From contig NZ_SNWD01000005.1 of NCBI RefSeq assembly GCF_004361835.1, positions 124,001-188,000 on the forward strand: a DNA stretch of 64,000 bases, written 5' to 3'. The stretch is from Stakelama pacifica (lineage in GTDB: Bacteria; Pseudomonadota; Alphaproteobacteria; Sphingomonadales; Sphingomonadaceae). How positions within the stretch are numbered: the first letter of the stretch is position 1; each line of letters starts with the position of its first letter. Under the pieces are notes generated by a model that was given only the letters and a program-made list of their open reading frames with translations, was not told where the DNA came from and ran no database searches. Shown here piece after piece: positions 53,477-60,096 of the stretch. The translations under genes were made by a program, and so were the position numbers.

Positions 53477-54218
53477 CGGCAGGCTTGGCGTCAGGATCGG
53501 ACACTTCGGAGAAATCGGCGAATTCCAGACGCGCCAGATCGTCCTCGGTCAATTCCCCGGACTCAGTCATCTCAGCCAAGTGCTCGACATCGGTGAGGCC
53601 GGGAATATTCAGGATCACGTCATGACGCCGCGTCATATCGACCGCGATCGGGCGCTTGCTATGGACGTATTGCGCGACTTCTTTCGCCGCGTCGCGCTGC
53701 GCGATCATCGCCTTCAACGCCAGTTCGCCCGGCTTCGATTTCAACGACTGGGTAAGCCCGTCCATCTTGGCGGCAAGTTCGGTCAGCCGTTCGATTTGCT
53801 TTTCGCTCAGCGGTCCCGCTTCGCCGTCCAGCGCGCGATCCAGCAGCGCCTGCGTTTTGCGCGCGATTTCGAACAGCTCGTGTTCGCGTCCGCCGCTTCC
53901 GTCGGCGATCAGCAGCAATTCGACCAACTGATCGAGCGGCATCGCGTACATCGCCGCCATCGCTTCGACCGGATCGCCATATTTGTGAACGATCAGCTTG
54001 GCGAGCGCCTCGGATTTCTTGTTGCCCGCGCCGGGCGGGCGACCGGGGCCGGTGCGCGCCTTGCGACGCGCAACGCGGAACGTATTGGCGGGCAGTTTCC
54101 CCGTTTCCGGGTTCCGCAGCAGGTCAAGCTGCTCGGCATCCACCTCCGCGCCAAGCATCTTCCCCGGCGTTCCCGAAAACTCGCGCATATCGCGCATCAG
54201 GGCGGATTCTTCGCTCAC
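53454..54218 (-). CDS. Probable terminase small subunit
   Basis: A 254-residue protein. A basic ARRKARTGPGRPPGAGNKKSE segment near residue 50 resembles the DNA-recognition N-terminus of some small terminases, followed by helices and an acidic C-terminal tail (DPDAKPADGDDDAG). The position directly before TerL, with overlap, is the main support. It overlaps the preceding small gene by four bases. Confidence 0.75.
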   Translation of the reverse strand: MSEESALMRDMREFSGTPGKMLGAEVDAEQLDLLRNPETGKLPANTFRVARRKARTGPGRPPGAGNKKSEALAKLIVHKYGDPVEAMAAMYAMPLDQLVELLLIADGSGGREHELFEIARKTQALLDRALDGEAGPLSEKQIERLTELAAKMDGLTQSLKSKPGELALKAMIAQRDAAKEVAQYVHSKRPIAVDMTRRHDVILNIPGLTDVEHLAEMTESGELTEDDLARLEFADFSEVSDPDAKPADGDDDAG

Positions 54219-54367
54219 CCGCGCCGCTCAACTCGCCATTTTAGCCAAGCCGAGATCGGATAGATCAGCGGACGCAGCGACGGATACAGCACTGCCAGAC
54301 AAACGAGGCGCAGCGCGACGCGCTCGATCGCGTTCAGATCATTGGCCGGGCGATCATTCCGCGCCAT
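54215..54367 (-). CDS. Small membrane protein
   Basis: A 50-residue protein with one hydrophobic helix (RVALRLVCLAVLYPSLRPLI) and a basic C-terminus (WRVERRG). It overlaps the HTH-like gene upstream by 14 bases and terS downstream by four. Function unknown. Confidence 0.5.
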   Translation of the reverse strand: MARNDRPANDLNAIERVALRLVCLAVLYPSLRPLIYPISAWLKWRVERRG

Positions 54368-54641
54368 CGACACCCGCCAGCTTGCGCATCTTCGACGCCC
54401 GCGCTTGAAGGTCCGCACAGATCGCATCCAATCCATTTGCAGCCGCGATCAGCGTCGTATCGGGCATCGTCCGCTCGACATTGGTATGCGACCGGAACGT
54501 GCGCGGGTTCATACCTGCGGCCTTCGCAAGTCTTTCAAACCCAACAATCTCCGCTGCTTGGCAGACCGCCCAAATGCGGTCGAATTCCTCGGCATCCGTC
54601 ATGTGGCGTTTTTCCGCCACAGGCTTGGCTTGCTCGCTCAT
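54354..54641 (-). CDS. Small HTH-like phage protein, possible regulator
   Basis: A 95-residue protein with a helix-turn-helix-like stretch (GFERLAKAAGMNPRTFRSHT) followed by a dimerisation-like helix (LIAAANGLDAICADLQARAS). It resembles XRE-type DNA-binding proteins only loosely. It lies near the head of the late operon, next to the control region, so it may be a late-gene regulator. I chose the start MSEQAKPV because it forms an ATGA overlap with the upstream small gene. Confidence 0.55.
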   Translation of the reverse strand: MSEQAKPVAEKRHMTDAEEFDRIWAVCQAAEIVGFERLAKAAGMNPRTFRSHTNVERTMPDTTLIAAANGLDAICADLQARASKMRKLAGVDGAE

Positions 54642-54904
54642 ACGCCCTCGAACTGGATCAGGAGGCGCAGCCACGGGCGACGGACCGGATTGTCCGCCGC
54701 CCGGCTTGCGCTGAATACGGGGCGCGCGCTTTGCGCCGCTGGGGCAGGGCCAACGCCTTGCCGCTGGGGGCCTTGCGAGCCGTACCAGACGCCCCTCCGG
54801 GTTATCCGTGTGTCAGAATTGTGCCACGCGATTGCCTTGCCCAGCGATATCGCCGGGCCGACGCTCACCAGCGCCCAGATCGCCAGACTAGCCGCGCCGC
54901 TCAT
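54638..54904 (-). CDS. Small putative membrane protein at the head of the late operon
   Basis: An 88-residue frame with an N-terminal hydrophobic helix (SLAIWALVSVGPAISLG) and a basic, glycine/proline-rich tail. It is supported mainly by its ATGA overlap with the next gene; codon use is less convincing than in neighbours. It may be the first gene of the leftward operon. Confidence 0.4.
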   Translation of the reverse strand: MSGAASLAIWALVSVGPAISLGKAIAWHNSDTRITRRGVWYGSQGPQRQGVGPAPAAQSARPVFSASRAADNPVRRPWLRLLIQFEGV

Positions 54905-55264
54905 GCCGCATTTCCTTTGGGCGCAACCGCGTTGACACGATTCCGGCGCAGGCGTAGCGTCCTCGACAAGCCAGCATCGGGAACCACATGCCCCACGACA
55001 CCCCGACCCGTTGCATCGCTGCTGGATTCCGCCCGGTTTCCGCCTGAATTCAGGCCGCGCGGGTGAAGCGTTTCCCCCGACCCCATGTGCCAATGAGAAT
55101 TTCGCGCCCGAGAACCGGCGTCGGAAGGACTTTCAGATAGAGAAAGGGCCGTTTCGGCCTCAATCCGGATAGCGACCGGGAAGTTTTCACAACTCCGCTC
55201 CCGGCCTGCGCGACCCGCCTGGAGGGCAGATGCGATCGGCAAAAGGGGGAACGGGGGGTCTGCG

Positions 55265-55283
55265 CGATCGGCTCCGCCGATCG
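55265..55283. repeat. Strong hairpin flanked by G6/C6 runs
   Basis: CGATCGGC-TCC-GCCGATCG is a perfect 8-bp stem with a 3-base loop. A G6 run shortly before and a C6 run shortly after can extend the pairing. It could be an RNA structure or a protein site. Confidence 0.55.
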
Positions 55284-55385
55284 ACCACCCCCCGCCCTCG
55301 ATCGATCCAGCGCGCCGTGTCGTCAGATTGGCGATTAGAAGACGAGGCACAAAAAACGGCGCATTTCTGCGGCGTTCACTGCGCC

Positions 55386-55412
55386 GTGCGACATAGCGCT
55401 GTGCGACATAGC
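55386..55412. repeat. Tandem 12-bp direct repeat
   Basis: GTGCGACATAGC occurs twice, 15 bases apart start to start. The related GTGCGACTTAGC occurs at the left prophage end (28899-28910), which may be coincidence or a shared protein-binding motif. Confidence 0.5.
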
Positions 55413-55721
55413 CCGAAGCGCCGTCGAAAAACCGCAGAAAACCGTCACTTTCGGAAACGGGCCGAGGCGGTACGCAACCGGCCTCGACCCGCCCGGCCTG
55501 ATGCCCCCAAAGCGCCAACATCGGGATGCGCCGACGCCGATTAGCGCCGATCAGGCCGAAAAAATTCCCACAGACCGCGCCCGCGCCCCGACGCGACACC
55601 CCTCCGGCGACGGATCGAGAATATCCGCCCCTTTTAATATTCGATGCGCTGGAGCCACGGTTAGCCATGGCGTGACGGAATACACCCGACAGGGACATTT
55701 TGCCAAGCCCCGCCCTTTAAC

Positions 55722-55861
55722 GTTCTAAATGTTCTAACGATAGAACAGAAAAGAGACGTATTTGCGCGCCGTTCCGCCCGTTCCAGATGTTCCACGCGCC
55801 TGCACATGATGCGCGCGCTCACACATCGCCCGAACGCTCCGCCAGAACAGAACATTGGAAC
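55722..55861. repeat. GTTC/GAAC repeat array (operator or iteron-like)
   Basis: GTTC occurs at 55722 and 55731 with inverted GAAC at 55743, the inner pair forming GTTCTA-ACGA-TAGAAC. GTTC recurs at 55771, 55780 and 55789, and GAAC at 55832, 55845, 55850 and 55858. The three-copy block and the first pair have an exact 9-base period. Left copies point one way and right copies the other. The spacing does not match the alphaproteobacterial LexA box (seven bases between GTTC units). It looks like a cooperative protein-binding array. Confidence 0.65.
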
Positions 55862-56110
55862 GCAGTCACCAAACAACTGATAAATAAGGATAATTCGCAA
55901 ATCCGCTACAGAACCCGCAGAACGCCCCCGGACCCGATCGCACCATCAAAATTCGGCTCAAATTCTGCTTCGCCAATATGGGTCAGGGTGAGGGTGCCAT
56001 GAGGCGGAGAGAGCGCCAAGAGAGGCCGAGAGAGCAGGGCGCGACGATGATGACAGCCGCGCGCACCGCGCCGCTTACGCGGCGCTGCGCGGCTGAATTC
56101 CTTTATTTGT

Positions 56111-56133
56111 TGAGCTACGCGCCGCGTAGCTCA
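56111..56133. repeat. Perfect 10-bp inverted repeat upstream of early promoter
   Basis: TGAGCTACGC-GCC-GCGTAGCTCA, followed by AATTTCCC. It lies ten bases upstream of a TTGACG element. It may be a terminator isolating the early promoter or an operator. Confidence 0.6.
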
Positions 56134-56142
56134 ATTTCCCAC

Positions 56143-56174
56143 TTGACGGAACCATATTGTCCCCGCTAGGGACA
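56143..56174 (+). promoter_or_regulatory. Early promoter with palindromic operator
   Basis: TTGACG (-35-like) at 56143 is followed by the perfect palindrome TGTCCC-CGCTA-GGGACA (56158-56174), which covers where the -10 would sit; the -10 itself is poor. A single half-site GGGACATTT also occurs at 55692. This layout suggests a repressor or activator site controlling the rightward small-gene cluster. Confidence 0.55.
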
Positions 56175-56224
56175 TTTATAGCGCACCTACCCGGGTGACG
56201 CGAAACCGGCAAGGAGGCCGAACA

Positions 56225-56440
56225 ATGTCAGATCGCAAGATCATCGCCACCGGCGAAATCGCGGGAACCTATGGTCCCGATACCGTCAAAATCGAACAGC
56301 TTAAGCGCGGACGCCACGCGGGCCGCTTTGTCACACGCGGCGCGGGCTTCGCCGGTCGCGTCGCCTATGCCAGCGCCGACACCGCCCGCCGCGCGGTCGA
56401 ACGCCATGCCCGTTTCGCGGGCTGGGTCGGGGAGGCGTGA
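56225..56440 (+). CDS. Small phage early protein, unknown function
   Basis: A 71-residue basic protein starting MSDRKIIATGEIAGTYG, with probable beta-strands and an Arg-rich helix at the end (TARRAVERHARFAGWVG). AAGGAGG lies nine bases before the ATG within a leader repeated before a later gene. It is the first gene after the early promoter. Confidence 0.65.
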   Translation: MSDRKIIATGEIAGTYGPDTVKIEQLKRGRHAGRFVTRGAGFAGRVAYASADTARRAVERHARFAGWVGEA

Positions 56441-56442
56441 AC

Positions 56443-56595
56443 ATGCTCACCGAAACCAACATCGCCACCCGCGCCCTCGCCGAATGGCGCGCCGCCCAGC
56501 TGGCGGCGCAGGGCTTCGCAACCCGCGTGATCGAGGATCGCCGCGCCAGCGTCGGACCGTTCCGCATCCGCGCCACGCTCGCCGGGAGGGCCTGA
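56443..56595 (+). CDS. Small 50-residue phage protein
   Basis: Encodes 50 residues starting MLTETNIATRALAEWRAAQL and ending RIRATLAGRA. A GGGGAGGCG site precedes the ATG. It starts two bases after the previous stop and ends three bases before the next gene, which supports a real gene despite its size. Function unknown. Confidence 0.55.
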   Translation: MLTETNIATRALAEWRAAQLAAQGFATRVIEDRRASVGPFRIRATLAGRA

Positions 56596-56598
56596 CCG

Positions 56599-57189
56599 AT
56601 GCGCAACAAGCACGAACGTCATTTCTATCATCCTGCCAACGCACTGTGCGTCCGCGACAAGCATAGCAGCGCCGTGGCGTACATCTGGAACGATAGCCGG
56701 GGGCGTCCCCATGCCGTCGCGTTTCAGGGCAAGGCGCAAAAGCCCGCATGGAACTTCTATTTCGCGAACGACGCTGCGCGCGAAAAGCGGGTCCGGGGCT
56801 TCTTCGCCGCGATCCAGCGCCACGAGGCGGAGCGCGCGAAAAAACGCGCCGAGCGCAGCGCATGGCAGAACCCGTACAAGGTCGGCCAGATTTTCAGCAC
56901 CTGTTGGGGCTACGATCAGACCAACCGCGAATATTACGAGGTTGTCGAAGTGCGCGGAAAGCACCTGATCGTGCGCGAAATCGCGACCGAATATGTCGAA
57001 ACCCAATGGCTCGCAGGAAAGGTCGTACCGCTGCCGGGGAGCTATATCAGCGAACCCCACCGCGTGCTGGCGCAGCCATACGGCTTCCGTGAGCCCCGCT
57101 ATAAACATCACCTCGCCACACTGGAAACGCCCACCATGGTCGGCGGCGTCCCAACCTACGGCGCGGACTTCGTGAGCAGCTATCACTGA
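56599..57189 (+). CDS. Phage early protein, unknown function
   Basis: A 196-residue protein with no membrane segment. It has an aromatic-rich N-terminal half (HERHFYHPANALCVRD, KPAWNFYFANDAAREK), a basic helix (HEAERAKKRAERSAWQNP), then a beta-rich part (YKVGQIFSTCWGYDQTNREY). Sequences of this type occur on alphaproteobacterial plasmids and phages, but no function is known to me. A GGGAGGGCC site precedes the ATG. Confidence 0.7.
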   Translation: MRNKHERHFYHPANALCVRDKHSSAVAYIWNDSRGRPHAVAFQGKAQKPAWNFYFANDAAREKRVRGFFAAIQRHEAERAKKRAERSAWQNPYKVGQIFSTCWGYDQTNREYYEVVEVRGKHLIVREIATEYVETQWLAGKVVPLPGSYISEPHRVLAQPYGFREPRYKHHLATLETPTMVGGVPTYGADFVSSYH

Positions 57190-57245
57190 CGCCACCCCCA
57201 GCGCGTCGGGCACCGCCCGGCGCGCTCAAGGTGCCGCCACTGGCA

Positions 57246-57272
57246 CGAAACCGGCAAAAGGAGGCCGACAAC
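57246..57272 (+). repeat. Repeated translation leader
   Basis: CGAAACCGGCAA plus GGAGGCCGA ending just before an ATG; the same element, two bases shorter in the A-run, is at 56201-56224 before the first early gene. Conservation across the ribosome-binding site suggests recent duplication or a shared post-transcriptional control site. Confidence 0.6.
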
Positions 57273-57521
57273 ATGCCGAAATTTCAAGTCCGCATCTGGC
57301 GCGAAGTCGTCGAAACCGAGTTTTTCACGCGCGAGATTGAGGCAAGCGACCGCGACGCTGCACTTGCGCAGGCCGAGACGATCGCCGCCCAATCCCGAAT
57401 GTCCGCGCCCGATGACGTTCAGCCCGGCGACACCGCCGATTTTGGAAGCTGGAATGTCGACTGGGCGGACCAGTGCGCGACCTGCCACCAACCCGATTGC
57501 GGCGGGGAGTGCTTGGGATGA
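57273..57521 (+). CDS. Small phage protein with C-terminal four-cysteine cluster
   Basis: An 82-residue protein: a beta-alpha N-terminal part (KFQVRIWREVVETEFFTREI) and a C-terminal probable zinc site with Cys68, Cys71, Cys76 and Cys80 (QCATCHQPDCGGEC). The start is set by the repeated AAAGGAGG leader. Its stop overlaps the next ATG as ATGA. Function unknown; the zinc knuckle could bind nucleic acid or protein. Confidence 0.65.
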   Translation: MPKFQVRIWREVVETEFFTREIEASDRDAALAQAETIAAQSRMSAPDDVQPGDTADFGSWNVDWADQCATCHQPDCGGECLG

Positions 57522-57880
57522 CCCAGCTCGACCTGTTCGCCGCCGCCACCGCGCCCGCCATCCGCCGCCCGGTCAAACCACACGGCAAGGTGGTACAGGG
57601 CGAAGTGGATGAAACGCTAACCCTTCCACACCCGCGCATGGCATGGCACCGCGCGCGCATCGAGCTGCACCGCCATCATGCCGGGCTTTGGATGTGGTCG
57701 ACCAGCTGGCAGGCCGTGAATAGCGGGCGATCCTACCGGGTCGGGGAGAAATGGGGCAAGTTCGCCGAAAGCCGCGACGCCGCGCTGTTTCACGCGGTGC
57801 AGGAAATGCGCGGCGGGATCGGCATCGAGGCCAGCGCCGACGCGCGCGCGATCCTCGCATGGCTAGACACGTTGCGCTAA
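57518..57880 (+). CDS. Phage protein with N-terminal clamp-binding motif
   Basis: A 120-residue protein whose residues 3-7 are QLDLF, an exact match to the beta-clamp-binding consensus (QLxLF). A disordered Ala/Pro segment follows, then a compact domain (MAWHRARIELHRHHAGLWMW, GEKWGKFAESRDAALFHAVQ). No catalytic motif is recognised. It is coupled by ATGA overlap to the zinc-cluster protein. Recruitment to or inhibition of the host replication clamp is a reasonable inference. Confidence 0.65.
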   Translation: MTQLDLFAAATAPAIRRPVKPHGKVVQGEVDETLTLPHPRMAWHRARIELHRHHAGLWMWSTSWQAVNSGRSYRVGEKWGKFAESRDAALFHAVQEMRGGIGIEASADARAILAWLDTLR

Positions 57881-57919
57881 TCACCGATCGCAATCGCGTC
57901 GGTATTTGCAAAGCGGGCG

Positions 57920-58201
57920 CTATTCGCCGCGAAAGACGCCGCGCTGTTTCAGTCTTATGAGGCGCGGCGCGAATGGCTCTGTGATCGCACGCGCGGCGAG
58001 ATATGCGCCGAACGGGGCAAAGGCTTCATAGAGAAAGCCGCGCCAGCTTTCCGCATCCGCCGCCGCACAGATCAGCCAGAATATCACCAGCAGCAAAAGC
58101 GTTATTCGTTGACGCTCGATAGTGTCGGGGTTTTGGCCAATTCGTTCGAACGCACGGCCAATGCCGACCACAGCCGCCAGTAACATCATGAATTCTGTCA
58201 T
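57920..58201 (-). CDS. Small phage membrane protein
   Basis: A 93-residue protein with hydrophobic segments at residues ~3-14 and ~33-48 (RITLLLLVIFWLICAAAD) and near 58-72, and a basic C-terminus. The Met at 58201 begins MTEFMMLLAAVVGIG; the frame upstream belongs to another frame of the nuclease gene. It lies 17 bases after the nuclease stop and converges with the early cluster. Function unknown. Confidence 0.6.
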   Translation of the reverse strand: MTEFMMLLAAVVGIGRAFERIGQNPDTIERQRITLLLLVIFWLICAAADAESWRGFLYEAFAPFGAYLAARAITEPFAPRLIRLKQRGVFRGE

Positions 58202-58218
58202 ATTGACGCCCCGCCCTG

Positions 58219-58581
58219 TCAACGCTCGATAGGCCAGCGAACCGCCCACCCGCCGCGCAGCATCGCCGGTCCCAGCTCGACCCCACCGGCCCAGCATCGC
58301 ACCACCGGACGGCCATAAGGATCGCGCGACTGGAAACCGGGCCGGTCGGGCAGGGCATCCACGATCCGGCATCGAACCGCCCTGCCGCGAATCATCCGCG
58401 CCAGCGCCGCCTTACTCGCTTTCCCATCGCCGGGCGCACATCGGCGTCCCTTCCGGCATCCATGCGTCTCCGGAGCGTCGATCCGTGCGAGTCGCCATAA
58501 CTTTCCGTTGCAATCCTTGATCGTGTCTCCGTCGACGGCGACCGATGGGGCGCAAAGCGTAAGAAGCGCGGCGGCAATCAT
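58219..58581 (-). CDS. Staphylococcal-nuclease-like (SNase) protein, probably exported
   Basis: A 120-residue protein with a short N-terminal hydrophobic stretch (MIAAALLTLCAPSVA) that looks like a signal peptide, then the SNase fold core: VDGDTIKDCNGKLWRLARIDAPET with the Arg/Glu region and DPYGRPVVRC. It is shorter than classic nucleases (~150 aa) and has six cysteines, suggesting disulfides. Expected activity is Ca-dependent DNA/RNA cleavage in the periplasm. It is divergent from the Cys-rich protein gene. Confidence 0.75.
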   Translation of the reverse strand: MIAAALLTLCAPSVAVDGDTIKDCNGKLWRLARIDAPETHGCRKGRRCAPGDGKASKAALARMIRGRAVRCRIVDALPDRPGFQSRDPYGRPVVRCWAGGVELGPAMLRGGWAVRWPIER

Positions 58582-58657
58582 GCGCACAGCCTGCCACGGG
58601 TCCGGGCGATCCACAAACCACTTTCCTACAACCGCTGCGCCATGCTCTCACCGGGAC

Positions 58658-58954
58658 ATGGCGCGAATCATTCCTTCATGGGTCCAGAGCCTCGGCGCGA
58701 TGCTGAACGCTTGTGAGGTCCGCGCACGCTGCCGCTCCTGTGAAGCGACCCGGCCGATCGATGTGGCGGCGCTCGCCCGGCGGGTCGGGGAGGACTATTC
58801 GCTCCTGCACCGCCGCTGCCGCTGCCGCCTCACGCCGGGGTGCAACGGGTGGAATGTCTTTGATTATTCAACAGGTTGCTGGTGGTATCACTTGTACGAC
58901 GATGCTGACGATATCCGCTGGGACGCCATCGATCGCCGCAGGATGCAACATTGA
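58658..58954 (+). CDS. Cys-rich small protein, probable zinc binding
   Basis: A 98-residue protein starting MARIIPSWVQSLGAMLNA, with Cys25/Cys28 (CRSC) and Cys54/Cys56/Cys62 forming a likely zinc site around a helical insert (DVAALARRVGEDYSLLHRRC). Similar proteins are frequent in sphingomonad genomes and their mobile elements. The C-terminus is aromatic and acidic (GCWWYHLYDDADDIRWD). A terminator lies ~130 bases downstream. Function unknown. Confidence 0.65.
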   Translation: MARIIPSWVQSLGAMLNACEVRARCRSCEATRPIDVAALARRVGEDYSLLHRRCRCRLTPGCNGWNVFDYSTGCWWYHLYDDADDIRWDAIDRRRMQH

Positions 58955-59088
58955 TCGATGAATTTCAGATTGAAGTCGGTCGCATCGATGATCGTAGTTT
59001 TGGACAAAATGTAGAATTAACTTTGCATTCAATGAACACGATTATAACATCAGACACGCAGACATCGAAGGGCAAGGCCATCGATATT

Positions 59089-59118
59089 GAGCCCCGGACG
59101 TTCCAGCGTCCGGGGCTC
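59089..59118 (+). terminator. Strong rho-independent-type terminator
   Basis: A 12-bp stem GAGCCCCGGACG/CGTCCGGGGCTC with a 6-base loop, followed by TTTGCGTTT. It closes the rightward transcript of the Cys-rich protein. The AT-rich stretch before it (58990-59060) has no convincing gene. Confidence 0.75.
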
Positions 59119-59126
59119 TTTGCGTT

Positions 59127-59228
59127 TCAGCCGCTGTGATCCGGGCGGCAAATCTCTACGATCTTAAGGATCAGCAGAGCAAACGCGATCATTACCCCAA
59201 GTAGGGCGATCACGTCGTTGGCAGACAT
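59127..59228 (-). CDS. 33-residue single-helix membrane peptide
   Basis: Encodes 33 residues starting MSANDVIALLGVMIAFALL and ending EICRPDHSG, essentially one membrane helix with a short polar tail. AGGAGG lies ten bases before the ATG. On the minus strand TTGTTC and TATGCT, 16 bases apart, could form a promoter ~70 bases upstream. Function unknown. Confidence 0.5.
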   Translation of the reverse strand: MSANDVIALLGVMIAFALLILKIVEICRPDHSG

Positions 59229-59254
59229 TTGGGGAAGACCTCCTGTAGCGTTAT

Positions 59255-59275
59255 GGGGTCGACCAGTTCGACCCC
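59255..59275 (-). promoter_or_regulatory. Inverted repeat before the membrane peptide gene
   Basis: GGGGTCGA and TCGACCCC, perfect 8-bp arms with a 5-base loop, between a possible promoter and the ribosome site of the 33-residue gene. It may be an operator or a leader hairpin. The rest of the 59229-59379 gap is otherwise empty. Confidence 0.45.
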
Positions 59276-59379
59276 TGCGCCGATCAGCATAGACCCGAAA
59301 AGGCGCAGAACAAGAAGTGATCAACTCTTATTAGCCCGATCGCCCATATTCCCAACCTAATTAGCGGGTTTGCAGCGCT

Positions 59380-60096
59380 TCAACTTGTTGCGAATAGACC
59401 CGGCGAGCCCTTATTTGCAGCCATTATTCCATAATCAGGATAATCGCCCTCCCGCTCCATCTCCAACCGGCACGGCGGTATCCAGCGTACCCGCGTATCG
59501 CCGTCGCCATCCGTCAACCAGATAAAGACATTGTAGCTCGTGGCGGTGCTGGCCTTGGTTCCCGGCTTCTCGGCAAACGGATCGACCTCGCCTGCGCGCA
59601 CCAACCGCCCGCGCAGCATCACGACCCGTTCGGTGAACACCAGCTTGAAATCGGGCGGTGTGCGCGAATAGAGGCGCTCATAACGGCCTGTCCCTTCCTC
59701 AAACGCCCCGCGCAGGATCATCGCCACGCCCGCGCGGCTCGTGTCGCGCGCCCGCGCGATGAATTGCTCTGCCAGGCGAAAGGGCGGGTTGCAGAATGTC
59801 CAGTCGACCGGATAGGGCGCAGCGCCGAACAGGTAATCACGAACCGGAAACCCCACGCCGTAATCGTGAACGTCGCTCGCATCGACCGACGCGAAGAATT
59901 CGGCCAGTGGCTTGACCATATACCCACGGTTCGCGGCGGGCTCGCGGCACGTCATCGCGCGATGCGCCAGCGACCGTTCGGCCAGCCAGCGCAACACCGC
60001 CCGCGTCGCCCATGGCGGCGTCGGGAAATCGTCCAGCTCATCCGGCGCAACGCAGCGCCGCTGCATGACCGCCGTGGACCGGTTCGGGGTGTTCAT
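59380..60096 (-). CDS. Phage DNA methyltransferase (adenine-specific type)
   Basis: A 238-residue SAM-dependent methyltransferase. An N-terminal DDFPTPPWATRAVLRWL resembles phage Dam-like/D12 proteins, CREPAANRGYM near residue 50 fits the SAM motif position, and the catalytic NPPF is in WTFCNPPFRLAEQF. Expected to methylate adenines in phage or host DNA, for protection or regulation. The ATG overlaps the preceding stop by four bases. Confidence 0.8.
   Translation of the reverse strand: MNTPNRSTAVMQRRCVAPDELDDFPTPPWATRAVLRWLAERSLAHRAMTCREPAANRGYMVKPLAEFFASVDASDVHDYGVGFPVRDYLFGAAPYPVDWTFCNPPFRLAEQFIARARDTSRAGVAMILRGAFEEGTGRYERLYSRTPPDFKLVFTERVVMLRGRLVRAGEVDPFAEKPGTKASTATSYNVFIWLTDGDGDTRVRWIPPCRLEMEREGDYPDYGIMAANKGSPGLFATS

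Larger units (their letters stand above)
54905..56224. other. Phage control region, largely non-coding
   Basis: About 1.3 kb between the leftward late operon and the rightward early cluster. Long open frames on both strands (for example 54901-55698 minus and 55230-55544 plus) look like by-products of high GC: Arg/Ser-rich, without motifs or good ribosome sites. The region contains hairpins, a tandem 12-bp repeat, a GTTC/GAAC array, and a promoter with a palindrome. It probably contains the divergent promoters, operators and possibly a replication origin. Confidence 0.55.

Noticed and set aside
54901..55698. 265-residue minus-strand open frame
   Set aside because: Arg/Ser/Gly-rich, no motif, runs through hairpins and repeats, with no clear ribosome site; only an incidental ATGA overlap supports it.
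55722..55861. LexA (SOS) boxes
   Set aside because: The alphaproteobacterial box needs GTTC-N7-GTTC; here units are five bases apart (9-base period) or inverted with other spacings.
55978..56169. 63-residue plus-strand frame upstream of the early promoter
   Set aside because: Spans the 10-bp hairpin and promoter elements; low-complexity Arg-rich start, no ribosome site.
58951..59139. 62-residue plus-strand frame starting with TTG
   Set aside because: It reads through both arms of a strong terminator and has no ribosome site.
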